From the NCBI RefSeq assembly GCF_900115845.1, contig NZ_FOXX01000002.1:124001-188000 (forward strand): 64,000 nt of DNA, written 5' to 3'. The DNA is from Priestia endophytica DSM 13796 (GTDB taxonomy: Bacteria; Bacillota; Bacilli; Bacillales; Bacillaceae_H). Below are positions 36,546-45,376 of this stretch, piece after piece (position 1 is the stretch's first letter; each line of letters opens with the position of its first letter). Under the pieces are notes generated by a model that ran no database searches, was not told the origin of the DNA, and saw only the letters and a program-made list of their open reading frames with translations. The position numbers and the translations under genes were made by a program.

Positions 36546-38108
36546 ATGGTAAAGGGTGTAGAAGAAACGTTGAAAACAAAATATGGAATGATTGATATTG
36601 GATCAAACACAATGAGATTAGTCATTTATGAGCACAATCAAGGCTTAAGATTTAAAGAAATTGAAAATATAAAAATAGTAGCTCGGTTACGAAATTATCT
36701 CAATAAAGAAAACGTGTTAACAGAAGAGGGCATTTCTGTTTTGTTAAATACATTGCAGAGCTTTGAATCAATTACAAAACATCATGAGTTAAACCATGTA
36801 AAATGTGTAGCAACAGCAACTGTTCGCCAAGCAAAGAATGTTGAAGAAATAAAAAAGAGAGTTGCGCTTGAAACGGACTTTCATATGAATGTAATTACGG
36901 AATTTGAGGAAGCATACTATGGATTTTTAGCTGTTATTAATTCAACTGAAATTACAGAAGGTATTACAATTGATATTGGAGGAGGAAGTACAGAAGTTAC
37001 GTATTTCCAAAATCGAAAGCTCGTTGAGTTTCATAGTTTTCCGTTTGGAGCTCTTTCCTTAAAGTTAAATTTTGTTCAAGGAGATGTTCCAACTGTTGCT
37101 GAGTACGAAGAGATGAAAAATTATCTCTATAGTCAGCTTGAAGAAATTCCATGGCTCCGTTCTCGAGGACTTCCGATAATAGCTATTGGGGGAAGTGCAA
37201 GAAATGCTGCACAGCTTCATCAAAGCTTTATAAGTTATCCATTAGGAGGACTTCACCAGTATGAAATGAAGCCTGAGGATATTACGTATGTTAGCCAAAA
37301 GATTTGTCCACTTTCCTATGAACAGTTACAAGGAATGGACGGTCTTTCAAAAGATCGAGCAGATACTATTCTTCCAGCAATTGAGGTATTTAGACAAATT
37401 TGTGAATATTCAGACGCTCCTTTATTTATGTTGAGTAGAAAAGGGCTGCGTGAAGGGGTATTTTTTGATGAAATTATGAGACCTCTTAATATTGAATCGT
37501 TTCCGCATGTTGCCCGTGAAAGTTTCCAAGCCCTTATTTATGACTTTGAAATTGATACAGATCATGCTAAGCAGGTGCTCACGATTGCAATGAGCATGTT
37601 AGACTCTTTAAAAGAAGTGCTTCAACTATCATGGGAAGAAGAAGATTGGCTGCTGCTTAAGCGTGGCGCTTACTTATTCCACTTTGGTCAATATATTGAT
37701 TCTGAATCAAGCAGCCAGCATACATTTAACATTATAGCTAATAGAACGATCGAGGGGATACGTCACCGAGATCGGTTGAAACTTGCTTTTGTTTCATCGT
37801 ATAAAGGCAAGGGTGTTTTTAGACAATATATGGAGCCTTATGGACGCTGGTTTACAAAGGACGAGCAAAGAAAACTTCGCTTTTTAGGAGCTCTTCTTAA
37901 ATTCTCTTATAGCTTAAATGCAACAAAACGAAATATTGTTGAAGAGATAAAAGTAAAAGAAGACAACAACAATACAGTTGAGCTTCATATAAGCTGTAGG
38001 GATGATTATCGAGCGGAAGAATATCAGGCAGAAAAACAAAAAAAGCATTTAGAGAAAGTAATTAAAAAAAATTTAAAGCTTGAGTTTGTAAACAAAATAG
38101 AAGTTTAA
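36546..38108 (+). CDS. ppx: Exopolyphosphatase (Ppx/GppA family)
   Basis: 520 aa (512 if TTG 36570 is used). The actin-like ATPase fold shows GMIDIGSNTMRLVIYE, GITIDIGGGSTEVTYF and IAIGGSARN; the C-terminal part (about 310-500) is the HD-like/all-helical domain. It removes phosphate from polyphosphate ends, or cleaves pppGpp. The partner gene ppk lies 282 bases downstream. The start is uncertain: ATG 36546 has a distant GAGGGA, TTG 36570 has AAGGGTG. Confidence 0.9.
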   Translation: MVKGVEETLKTKYGMIDIGSNTMRLVIYEHNQGLRFKEIENIKIVARLRNYLNKENVLTEEGISVLLNTLQSFESITKHHELNHVKCVATATVRQAKNVEEIKKRVALETDFHMNVITEFEEAYYGFLAVINSTEITEGITIDIGGGSTEVTYFQNRKLVEFHSFPFGALSLKLNFVQGDVPTVAEYEEMKNYLYSQLEEIPWLRSRGLPIIAIGGSARNAAQLHQSFISYPLGGLHQYEMKPEDITYVSQKICPLSYEQLQGMDGLSKDRADTILPAIEVFRQICEYSDAPLFMLSRKGLREGVFFDEIMRPLNIESFPHVARESFQALIYDFEIDTDHAKQVLTIAMSMLDSLKEVLQLSWEEEDWLLLKRGAYLFHFGQYIDSESSSQHTFNIIANRTIEGIRHRDRLKLAFVSSYKGKGVFRQYMEPYGRWFTKDEQRKLRFLGALLKFSYSLNATKRNIVEEIKVKEDNNNTVELHISCRDDYRAEEYQAEKQKKHLEKVIKKNLKLEFVNKIEV

Positions 38109-38112
38109 ATAT

Positions 38113-38148
38113 GTTAAAAAAGCCTCTTTGGATAAAGGGGCTTTTTTG
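38113..38148 (+). terminator. Terminator after ppx
   Basis: Stem AAAAAAGCCTCTTT with AAAGGGGCTTTTTT (one G-U pair), then T-run. It makes ppk an independent transcription unit. Confidence 0.85.
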
Positions 38149-38264
38149 GCAATTGTAAAAGGAGATTGCAGGCCTAAAGCCCTTATTGAAATTTATTGTT
38201 ATATGCGCTAAAAGAAATACGTTCAGTTAACATTATGTGACAAAAAAGGAATTATCCTTTGAAT

Positions 38265-38334
38265 TTTAAAGAATGTTAACAGAAAATTTACATTAACTTA
38301 ACAATTAAGTGGTAATTTGAAATAAGATGATAAT
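38265..38334 (+). promoter_or_regulatory. Pho box and promoter of ppk
   Basis: Three hexamers TTAACA (38276-38281), TTTACA (38287-38292) and TTAACA (38298-38303) are spaced exactly 11 bases apart, the PhoP direct-repeat pattern. A fourth degenerate copy, TTTAAA, lies at 38265. A -10 GATAAT is at about 38329-38334. PhoP-P would be expected to activate ppk on phosphate limitation. The rest of 38149-38390 shows nothing else. Confidence 0.75.
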
Positions 38335-38390
38335 TCTTTCTACGCTCCTTATACAAAGAGATAGAGAAATAGTAAGGGTGGTAAAAAACT

Positions 38391-40520
38391 GTGGAACTAT
38401 TAAGCGCAAATAACAAGGTAGAAGGATTAGGGAATCCTGAGTATTACAACAACCGTGAGTTAAGTTGGCTCGCTTTTAACGAACGGGTATTAGAAGAAGC
38501 GATGGATACATATAATCCTCTTTTAGAATCTTTGAAATTTCTTGCTATCTTTAGCTCTAACCTTGATGAGTTTTTTATGGTTCGAGTAGCAGGATTGAAA
38601 GATCAAGTGAAAGCAGGTTTCAACAAACCAGAAAATAAAGCAGGACTCACGCCTAAAAAGCAGCTTTCAAAAATTGCTGAGAAGAATCATTCACTAGTAA
38701 GTATCCAGTCTGAAACATATAATACGCTCATTCCATTACTAGAAGAAGAAGGAATAAGCTTTATTTCAATGGATCAAGCAACAAAAGAACAGAGAGCTTT
38801 TTTAGAAAATCATTTTGATGAGCAAATTTTTCCTGTTTTAACTCCTATGGCTGTTGATGCTTATAGACCTTTTCCAATGCTTCTAAATAAAACGCTAAAT
38901 CTAGCTATTGTATTAGAGCAAGGAGAAGCAGAGGATGAAGAAATGGTTCTTCCAACAGGAAAACTTGCATTAGTTCAAGTTCCGAGTGTGCTAGATCGTT
39001 TTATTGAACTTCCTACACAATCTGAACATAAGCGATTATTTATTTTTTTAGAAGATGTTATATCTTTTTATATTCACAAGCTTTTTACAGGTTTTACAGT
39101 TAAGAGTGTTACACAATTTCGAATTACCCGTAATGCCGATATGACTATCCATGAAGAGGGAGCAAGAGATCTTCTACGGGAAATTGAAAAAGAGCTGCGG
39201 AAACGAAAGTGGGGAGCTGCTGTTCGATTAGAAGTTAAAGGGGAACAGTATGATCACCATGTTTTAAATTACTTAAAAAAAGAACTTGAAGTCCACAATA
39301 AAGATGTTTATAGCATTAATGCACCGCTTGATTTAACATTTTTATTCTCCTTTTATAAAACTTTATCAATGACGCATGATCATTTAATTTATGAAGCACT
39401 CATTCCTCAACCTCCTCGTGATTTGTATTATAATGAAAATATTTTTGAAAAAGCATTAGAACGTGATATTTTACTTCATCATCCATACGAATCATTTGAA
39501 CCTGTAGTCGATTTTGTGAACGATGCAGCAGATGATGACGATGTATTGGCAATTAAGCAAACACTGTATCGTGTCAGCGGCGGCTCGCCAATTATTAAAG
39601 CGTTGAAGAGAGCAGCTGAAAAAGGCAAACAGGTTACAGTACTTGTAGAGCTCAAAGCTCGATTTGATGAAGAAAATAATGTGCAATGGGCAAAGGAACT
39701 CGAAAAGGCAGGCTGTCATGTAATTTACGGTATGACATATCTTAAAACACATAGTAAAATTACGCTTGTTGTACGTAAAAAAAATCATCGCATTGAACGG
39801 TTTGTCCACCTTGGTACAGGCAATTATAATGATGCTACAGCTAAAATGTATACAGATGCAGGTCTTATTACATCGAACCATCGCATTGGGATTGATGCGA
39901 CTAACTTTTTTAACTATCTAAGCGGTTATACTGAAAAACCGAATTATAATCATCTTTCCGTTGCTCCATTTGACATTCGTAAAGATTTTATTCATTTAAT
40001 TGAAGAAGAAATTCGTTATCACCATCAGTTCAAAAATGGGCATATTATTGCTAAAATGAACTCTTTAACAGATAAAGTGCTTATTATGAAGTTTTATGAA
40101 GCTTCAAATGCAGGTGTAAAAGTAGATTTAATTGTACGAGGGACTTGTTGCCTCCGCCCTGGTATTAAAGGCGTAAGCGAAAACATTACAGTGAGAAGTA
40201 TTGTGGGGCGTTTCTTGGAGCATACACGCATTTATTATTTTCACCATAACGGAGAGAAAAAGTTTTTCTTATCTTCTGCGGATTTAATGACGAGAAATAT
40301 GGAAAAACGTGTTGAAATTATGTTTCCAATTTTCAGTGGATATTTGAAACAGCGTATCACCCAATGGATGCAAATTATGATGAGTGATAATGTAAAAGCG
40401 CGTGAACAATCATCAGATGGAACGTACCATTATGTAAAAAGAGCTGAAGATGAACCAATTGTAGATAGCCAGCAAACCTTATTTCAGCTTGCCTATAGTG
40501 TAGGAGAAGACGAGGAATAG
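38391..40520 (+). CDS. ppk: Polyphosphate kinase 1
   Basis: 709 aa from GTG behind AAGGGTGG. Four PPK1 domains are recognisable: N (NRELSWLAFNERVLEEA, about 20-125), head (about 130-315), C1 (about 325-490) with KQTLYRVSG and the phospho-His454 in LKTHSKITLVVRK, and HLGTGNYN; C2 (about 500-690) with VDLIVRGTCCLRPG and the second conserved His in IYYFHHNG. It makes polyphosphate reversibly from ATP. Pho-box control upstream links it to phosphate starvation. Confidence 0.97.
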   Translation: MELLSANNKVEGLGNPEYYNNRELSWLAFNERVLEEAMDTYNPLLESLKFLAIFSSNLDEFFMVRVAGLKDQVKAGFNKPENKAGLTPKKQLSKIAEKNHSLVSIQSETYNTLIPLLEEEGISFISMDQATKEQRAFLENHFDEQIFPVLTPMAVDAYRPFPMLLNKTLNLAIVLEQGEAEDEEMVLPTGKLALVQVPSVLDRFIELPTQSEHKRLFIFLEDVISFYIHKLFTGFTVKSVTQFRITRNADMTIHEEGARDLLREIEKELRKRKWGAAVRLEVKGEQYDHHVLNYLKKELEVHNKDVYSINAPLDLTFLFSFYKTLSMTHDHLIYEALIPQPPRDLYYNENIFEKALERDILLHHPYESFEPVVDFVNDAADDDDVLAIKQTLYRVSGGSPIIKALKRAAEKGKQVTVLVELKARFDEENNVQWAKELEKAGCHVIYGMTYLKTHSKITLVVRKKNHRIERFVHLGTGNYNDATAKMYTDAGLITSNHRIGIDATNFFNYLSGYTEKPNYNHLSVAPFDIRKDFIHLIEEEIRYHHQFKNGHIIAKMNSLTDKVLIMKFYEASNAGVKVDLIVRGTCCLRPGIKGVSENITVRSIVGRFLEHTRIYYFHHNGEKKFFLSSADLMTRNMEKRVEIMFPIFSGYLKQRITQWMQIMMSDNVKAREQSSDGTYHYVKRAEDEPIVDSQQTLFQLAYSVGEDEE

Positions 40521-40559
40521 CTAAAAAAGCCGCCAAACAGAAGTTTGGGGGCTTTTTAT
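40521..40559 (+). terminator. Terminator after ppk
   Basis: Stem AAAAAGCC-CCAAAC with GTTTGG-GGCTTTTT (one mismatch), then T-run. Confidence 0.85.
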
Positions 40560-40577
40560 CTTAAAACAACAAGTTAG

Positions 40578-40796
40578 TTAACGATAGTAAGGATAACCTC
40601 CGTAAAAGCCTCCATAATACGGAGCAGGTGGTCCATAGAAAGGTCCTGGTCCATAGAAAGGTGGTCGATATGCTCCGCCAATTGCGCCAATAGTCAATCC
40701 ACCTAACAATCCTCCAGCAAGACCGCCTAGAAACGGAGCACCGAAAAAGCGTTCATCTGTCTGATTACGGTAGTAGTGTGGTGGATAATATTGCAT
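40578..40796 (-). CDS. Small Gly/Pro/Tyr-rich protein, possible spore surface protein
   Basis: 72 aa from ATG 40796, behind GAGGAGG; an upstream in-frame start at 40814 lies before it. It begins MQYYPPHYYRNQ, then a glycine-zipper-like hydrophobic stretch (about 24-45, LGGLAGGLLGGLTIGAIGG) and a Pro/Gly/Tyr tail (GPGPFYGPPAPYYGG). It resembles the gene at 5374 in layout. A minus-strand CATACACT (40832-40839) equals the sigma-E -10 consensus, pointing to mother-cell expression. Confidence 0.7.
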   Translation of the reverse strand: MQYYPPHYYRNQTDERFFGAPFLGGLAGGLLGGLTIGAIGGAYRPPFYGPGPFYGPPAPYYGGFYGGYPYYR

Positions 40797-40831
40797 AGTG
40801 AAATTCCTCCTCATAAACTCTAGTCCTTAGC

Positions 40832-40839
40832 AGTGTATG
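40832..40839 (-). promoter_or_regulatory. Sigma-E-like -10 box of the Gly/Tyr-rich gene
   Basis: On the minus strand CATACACT matches CATACANT. The expected -35 ATA is only ATT at the right distance. It lies 36 bases upstream of the start codon. Confidence 0.4.
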
Positions 40840-40867
40840 ACAAGATGAACAATAATGAGCCTGTTCT

Positions 40868-41731
40868 TTATGGACGTATATGATTTAGTGTAAAGATGGT
40901 GAGTTCTGGTGGAGCAAGTAGACGAAAAGGAAGGCGAGTTGTTCCCAAGCCTCGATTTACATAAAGTTTCATTGCTGTATGTTGAACTGTATAAAGACCT
41001 TCTACATAATTAGTGCCATATGGAGGAGTAACAATAGGACCTATAAAAGGCAGTTGTATTTGTCCACCATGGGTATGACCCGATAATTGGAGGTTAATTG
41101 GATAGCGTGCTACTTCTGGAGCGATATCTGGTTCATGAACAAGGACAATAGAGAAAAAGTCTTGAGAAGCATTCTGGAGCGTTTGAACAAGGTTTGGCTT
41201 ACCGAGCATCACATCGTCAAGCCCGTAGATTACTAGTGCTTTTTCATCACTCCCTTCAATTCGTACAGAACTGTTTTTTAAAAGCTGAAAATGGCTTTTC
41301 CTCATAATTTCTTCGTATAAATTAGTTCCAAACCCTCCGTGATCATGATTACCATAAACAGCAAACTTACCGAGAGGGGCTCTAATTTGTTTTAGAATAG
41401 GGGGGATTTCTCCAGATTCTTTGTATTGCTGCGGAGCATCGATTAAATCACCTGTAAAAAAGACAAGATCAGGAGAGAGGGAATTTATTTGTTCAACAAG
41501 TCTACGAAGTTTTTTTAGTGTATATGTTGAACTAAGGTGAATGTCGCTAAATTGAACAATTCTTTTTCCACTAAGTTCCTTAGGGATTGTTGTTGAGCTT
41601 AGGGTCTTAAAAACCGTGTGCACGTAAAAAGGTTCAATATAGCGAATGTACATATATCCAAAACCACTTACTAAAAATGGTATAAGAGCACCGCTTCCTT
41701 TTAAAAATGTTCTTCTCGTTATCTTTTTCAT
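40868..41731 (-). CDS. ykuE: Metallophosphoesterase YkuE with Tat signal
   Basis: 287 aa. Residues 1-30 carry a twin-arginine signal (TRRTFLKGSG followed by a hydrophobic stretch), as in B. subtilis YkuE. Metal-binding motifs follow: QFSDIHLS, FTGDLID, YGNHDHGG, and LSGHTHGGQIQLP. It is exported folded and loaded with metal and stays at the wall or membrane; its substrate is unknown. Ribosome site AAGGTG. Confidence 0.92.
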   Translation of the reverse strand: MKKITRRTFLKGSGALIPFLVSGFGYMYIRYIEPFYVHTVFKTLSSTTIPKELSGKRIVQFSDIHLSSTYTLKKLRRLVEQINSLSPDLVFFTGDLIDAPQQYKESGEIPPILKQIRAPLGKFAVYGNHDHGGFGTNLYEEIMRKSHFQLLKNSSVRIEGSDEKALVIYGLDDVMLGKPNLVQTLQNASQDFFSIVLVHEPDIAPEVARYPINLQLSGHTHGGQIQLPFIGPIVTPPYGTNYVEGLYTVQHTAMKLYVNRGLGTTRLPFRLLAPPELTIFTLNHIRP

Positions 41732-41917
41732 TTTACTAACACACCTTGTTTTTTATTTAGATGTAGGATATTTAAATAAGGATAGAGAAGATAATTGTTT
41801 ATTTTTATTTTTCATTTTTTTCTTAAAAAATGAAAAATGGTGAGATAATATACTAGCGCAAATATAAAACTCATATTATACTATTTGTTAACATTAAAAC
41901 TAAAGGAGGTGTTCATA

Positions 41918-43132
41918 ATGGATCCACTTGACATCCTAACAAACATGGACAAAGTTTTCCCTTATTACCAAGCTATATTTAGTGCGGATGAACACCGAGT
42001 TGTTGGTTATGAAGCATTAGCACGCTTTGATAACAATGGTGAGGTTGTAAGCTTAGGGTCTTTTTTTTATGACCAAACAATTCCAGAAGAATATCGAAAT
42101 GAAGTACAAAAATCAATTATTGTGCAAGCGCTGGAAGATGCCGTAGAAAGTGAAGAGCCTTATCTTTTGTTTTTTAACCAAAACCCGAACTTGCTAATGC
42201 TTGATCATGGAGAAGAGCTTCTTTCAATTTTAAGAACGTATGAAGAAAAAGGACTCTCTCTTTCTCGTATTGTGATGGAAATTACGGAACATAATTTTGA
42301 AGGAGAGATTGATCATCTTCAGCATTTACTTTTATACTATCGTACATATGGTATCAAACTTGCTGTAGATAATATTGGAAAAGAAGGAAGTAACTTAGAC
42401 CGTATTGGTTTACTTCAGCCAGATATTTTAAAAGTTGATCTACATATGCTTCTAAAAACCTCTGTTCCACAGTCGTACCGCGATGTTTTATATTCTCTTT
42501 CAATGCTTGCTCATAAGATAGGAGCAACCCTTCTTTATGAAGATATTGAGTCTTCTTTCCAGCTCCAATATGCATGGCGAAATGGAGGAAGGTATTTTCA
42601 AGGGTTTTACTTACATAAACCAGAAAGAAAACGAGTTGAGCAAGGGATTTTAAAAGAAAAATTAAAAAACCAATTTGAAATGTTTATTAATCATGAAAAA
42701 AAGAAGTTGCGTTTTCTTCATGAATTAACAAATAAAATTCATCGAAAAGTCGAAGATGTGTTATCTAAGCATAAGCATTACGAAACATATGACGAGCTTT
42801 TAGCTTTTATGTGTGAGGAGCTTGATAAAATGTGCTTTCGGATGTACGTTTGCGATGAAAATGGTTTTCAGCTTTCAGGGAACAGATTAAAAAGAGAAGG
42901 AGAATGGATTTTTCAGCCTGAATATCTTCATAAAAACTGGAGCTGGCGTCCTTACTTTTTAGAAAATGTAATGAAAATGAGCTTGAATCAGCGCGGAATT
43001 CTTTCGGACTTGTACAGCGATATTGAAGTAGGTGAAACCGTCCGTACGTTTTCGTTCCCGCTTGGTCAAGCACAGTATTTGTTTATAGACTTGTCGTATG
43101 ATTACTTATATGAAAAAGATGCGCTCTTATAA
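41918..43132 (+). CDS. ykuI: EAL-domain c-di-GMP binding protein YkuI
   Basis: 404 aa from ATG 41918 behind AAAGGAGGTG. The EAL domain (about 10-245) keeps GYEALARF, EITEHNF, KVD and YFQGFYLHKP. The loop-6 DDFG motif reads DNIGKEGS, so a metal-binding Asp is replaced by Asn. The C-terminal PAS-like YkuI_C domain occupies about 255-400. B. subtilis YkuI binds c-di-GMP but shows little or no hydrolysis; the altered loop agrees with a sensor role. Confidence 0.93.
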   Translation: MDPLDILTNMDKVFPYYQAIFSADEHRVVGYEALARFDNNGEVVSLGSFFYDQTIPEEYRNEVQKSIIVQALEDAVESEEPYLLFFNQNPNLLMLDHGEELLSILRTYEEKGLSLSRIVMEITEHNFEGEIDHLQHLLLYYRTYGIKLAVDNIGKEGSNLDRIGLLQPDILKVDLHMLLKTSVPQSYRDVLYSLSMLAHKIGATLLYEDIESSFQLQYAWRNGGRYFQGFYLHKPERKRVEQGILKEKLKNQFEMFINHEKKKLRFLHELTNKIHRKVEDVLSKHKHYETYDELLAFMCEELDKMCFRMYVCDENGFQLSGNRLKREGEWIFQPEYLHKNWSWRPYFLENVMKMSLNQRGILSDLYSDIEVGETVRTFSFPLGQAQYLFIDLSYDYLYEKDALL

Positions 43133-43133
43133 A

Positions 43134-43170
43134 TGTCCCCCCTTTCCTTTTTAGGTAAGGGGATTTTATA
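43134..43170 (+). terminator. Weak terminator after ykuI
   Basis: A short stem CCCCTT with AAGGGG followed by ATTTTATATTTT. Confidence 0.5.
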
Positions 43171-43208
43171 TTTTATAGTCTTCTGTTTCATAATAAGGGT
43201 AATACTGT

Positions 43209-43439
43209 TTATAATAGAAGCTGTTCAAGTTTTTCAATATTAAAGCCAGTCACAACTTCATCTTCTACAACAACGGTTGGAGTAGAAAAAGAGCCTAACG
43301 TATTTATCATGTGTTTTCGCGCTTTCGCATCACGTTTTATATCAAATTCTATAAATGAAATGTTGTGATGTGTTAAAAACTGTTTTACAATGTGACATGG
43401 TGGACAATCTTGTTGAGTGTATAATTCTACTTTTTTCAT
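43209..43439 (-). CDS. Glutaredoxin-like protein
   Basis: 76 aa. A thioredoxin fold with the active site CPPC (Cys12, Cys15), the cis-proline segment FSTPTVVV, and GFNIEKLEQLL at the end, like NrdH-type or YruB-type redoxins. It likely reduces protein disulfides in the cytoplasm; the reductant is unknown. Ribosome site AAGGAGG. It stands divergent from ykuJ. Confidence 0.88.
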   Translation of the reverse strand: MKKVELYTQQDCPPCHIVKQFLTHHNISFIEFDIKRDAKARKHMINTLGSFSTPTVVVEDEVVTGFNIEKLEQLLL

Positions 43440-43584
43440 TTTTGTTCCTCCTTAAGGTGATTTTTAATGTGGTACATGTTATCATAGCTTAGCACCGTTA
43501 TAGGTGGAATGAAAAGAAGAATGACTGTTCGTATTCTGCCAAATGATAATGAATAACAATAAATAAACATAAGGGAGTTTAAAA

Positions 43585-43827
43585 ATGTCACAATTAAAAG
43601 CGATTATTAGCCGATTAGAAAGCTTGAAAAACCAAACAGAAACGCTTGAAAAGCCACAGCGCTTTTTTGAAATAAACGGAGAGCGCATCTGTAGCGTTAC
43701 ATATGAAGCAAAAGGGGACCTTTTTGAATTAAAAGTATTCAACAAAGGTGAAAAGCCTAAAACGTATGAGTTCGATAATATTGATATTATCACAATTGAA
43801 ATCTTTGATTTACTTCAACTTGTATAA
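43585..43827 (+). CDS. ykuJ: YkuJ family protein
   Basis: 80 aa. It begins with a helix (QLKAIISRLESLKNQTE) and continues with a beta-rich part (RFFEINGERICSVTYEAK, FELKVFNKGEKPKTYEFDNIDIITIEIFDLL). It fits the YkuJ family of small structural-genomics proteins without known function. B. subtilis ykuK, which follows there, is absent. The ribosome site is AAGGGAG. Confidence 0.88.
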   Translation: MSQLKAIISRLESLKNQTETLEKPQRFFEINGERICSVTYEAKGDLFELKVFNKGEKPKTYEFDNIDIITIEIFDLLQLV

Positions 43828-43887
43828 GAAATATTTTAAAAAAGCTTTTTGTGAAAAAAAGGTTATATGTTATATTTTTTCATAAAG

Positions 43888-43926
43888 TTTAAAAAGAGCG
43901 AAAACATTTGTTTTGGCTCTTTTTTG
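43888..43926 (+). terminator. Terminator after ykuJ
   Basis: Stem AAAGAGC-AAAAC with GTTTT-GCTCTTT (one internal mismatch), then T-run. Confidence 0.75.
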
Positions 43927-44049
43927 TATGCGTCGAAAAATGTAGAAAGAGCTCAGGAAAAGAGGAATGAATTGCCAAGTTGTTATATTGACAGAGCGAT
44001 ATAGACCTTTTAGACTTTTATATATAGGATAAGAGAGGGGGGGAGAGGA

Positions 44050-44238
44050 ATGAAGGCGACAGCTTCGCTTGCAAAGGAAGAAGAGCAGCTTTTACTTCAT
44101 ATATTATTTGAACAAGGATATGCGCTAGAAGTTGTAAGCAGTCATCTTGTGGATATTGAACATGGATTAAAAACAGTAGAAACAAAGCAATATCAAGAAA
44201 TTGCTTCTTTATATAGCCGTTTACGAGAATTATCATAG
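44050..44238 (+). CDS. ykzF: Small helical protein, YkzF-like
   Basis: 62 aa behind the strong GAGGGGGGGAGAGG. Predicted nearly all helix: EEEQLLLHILFEQGYALEVVS then HGLKTVETKQYQEIASLYSRL. Placement between ykuJ and ccpC matches ykzF of B. subtilis, on which the name rests. Function unknown. Confidence 0.7.
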   Translation: MKATASLAKEEEQLLLHILFEQGYALEVVSSHLVDIEHGLKTVETKQYQEIASLYSRLRELS

Positions 44239-44268
44239 CAATACATATAATACAGAATGATAGAGTGA

Positions 44269-44308
44269 AGAAAGGCAAGCGAATAAGACGTATTCGCTTG
44301 CCTTTTTG
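44269..44308 (+). terminator. Terminator before ccpC
   Basis: A perfect 15-bp stem (44271-44285 with 44291-44305) and T-run; it ends the ykzF transcript. Confidence 0.9.
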
Positions 44309-44375
44309 CTTTTATATGTTCAAACATTATTTGAAAGACTATAATAAATAAAAACAAAAGAAATTGAGGGAAATT

Positions 44376-45248
44376 ATGCAGCTTGTTGAATGTAAAATGC
44401 TCGTTGTGTTAGCACAAGAGCTTAATATGCGCAGAGCATCTCAGCGGCTTTTCGTTTCACAGCCGGCGCTCTCACAGCGTTTACAAACAATTGAAAAGGC
44501 TTGGGAAACTCAAATTTTTATACGCTCACAAAAAGGACTTGCTCTTACACCAGCAGGAGAAAAAATTATTGAGTTTGCAACTGAGATGGTCGAGAAAGAA
44601 GAAAAAGTAAAAGAAGAGCTCGGCTCTTTGCAAACAGAAGTCCATGGAACATTGAAGCTTGCTGTTGCATCCATTATCGGTCAGCACTGGCTTCCAAATG
44701 TACTAAAAGAGTTTGTAAGAAAATATCCGCACGTGACAATCTCGCTTGTAACAGGCTGGAGTAGTGAAATGTTGCAATATGTGTATGATGATAGCGTGCA
44801 CCTTGGTATCATTAGAGGGAACCCTGATTGGAAGGGAGTTAAAGAGTACCTTCTTACAGATCAGCTCTATCTTGTTGATACAGAAATTCAAGAATTCCAA
44901 GATGTTTTAAAAACAGAGAAACCTTTTATCCAGTTTAAAAGTGACTCAACGTATTATCAAGAAATTCAAGATTGGTGGCATACTCAATTTCAAACGAGTC
45001 CAAAGAGAACAATTGTGGTAGACCAGATTGAAACGTGTAAACAAATGGCTTTACATGGAATTGGGTATGCAATATTACCTTCTGTATCTCTAAAGGAAGA
45101 AGATGACTCTATTTATAAGCTTCCACTGTTAGATGAAAAAGGAAAGCCTATCGCGAGAGATACGTGGCTTCTTGGCTATGACTCTTCCTTTAAGTTAAAG
45201 CAAGTACAAGCTTTTTTAGAAGTAATATCAGAATATAGAGGTGTATAA
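44376..45248 (+). CDS. ccpC: LysR-type catabolite control protein CcpC
   Basis: 290 aa from ATG 44376 behind GAGGG. The wHTH (1-60: MLVVLAQELNMRRASQRLFVSQPALSQRLQTIEKAW) is followed by KLAVASIIGQHWLPNVLKEF, QFKSDSTYYQEIQDWWH and VDQIETCKQMALHGIGYAILPSV, all near-identical to my memory of B. subtilis CcpC. CcpC represses citrate synthase and aconitase genes and is relieved by citrate, tying it to the pdh and PTS genes in this window. Confidence 0.94.
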   Translation: MQLVECKMLVVLAQELNMRRASQRLFVSQPALSQRLQTIEKAWETQIFIRSQKGLALTPAGEKIIEFATEMVEKEEKVKEELGSLQTEVHGTLKLAVASIIGQHWLPNVLKEFVRKYPHVTISLVTGWSSEMLQYVYDDSVHLGIIRGNPDWKGVKEYLLTDQLYLVDTEIQEFQDVLKTEKPFIQFKSDSTYYQEIQDWWHTQFQTSPKRTIVVDQIETCKQMALHGIGYAILPSVSLKEEDDSIYKLPLLDEKGKPIARDTWLLGYDSSFKLKQVQAFLEVISEYRGV

Positions 45249-45282
45249 GCTTGCCTGAATAATAGGCAAGCTTTTTTTTATA
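45247..45282 (+). terminator. Terminator after ccpC
   Basis: Stem AAGCTTGCCT (45247-45256) with AGGCAAGCTT (45264-45273), then a long T-run. Confidence 0.88.
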
Positions 45283-45306
45283 AGAAGAAAGAATAAAGAA
45301 ATAATG

Positions 45307-45357
45307 TTGACAATGATAATCATTTTCAATAATATGAACATATGATAATCATTATCA
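45307..45357 (+). promoter_or_regulatory. Promoter and double Fur box of the flavodoxin operon
   Basis: TTGACA (45307-45312), 17-base spacer, TAATAT (45330-45335). A Fur 7-1-7 box TGATAATCATTTTCA (45314-45328, one mismatch) fills the spacer, and a perfect one, TGATAATCATTATCA (45343-45357), lies just after the start point. Iron-loaded Fur should shut the operon tightly. Confidence 0.88.
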
Positions 45358-45376
45358 ATTACAAGAGGTGATGGAA

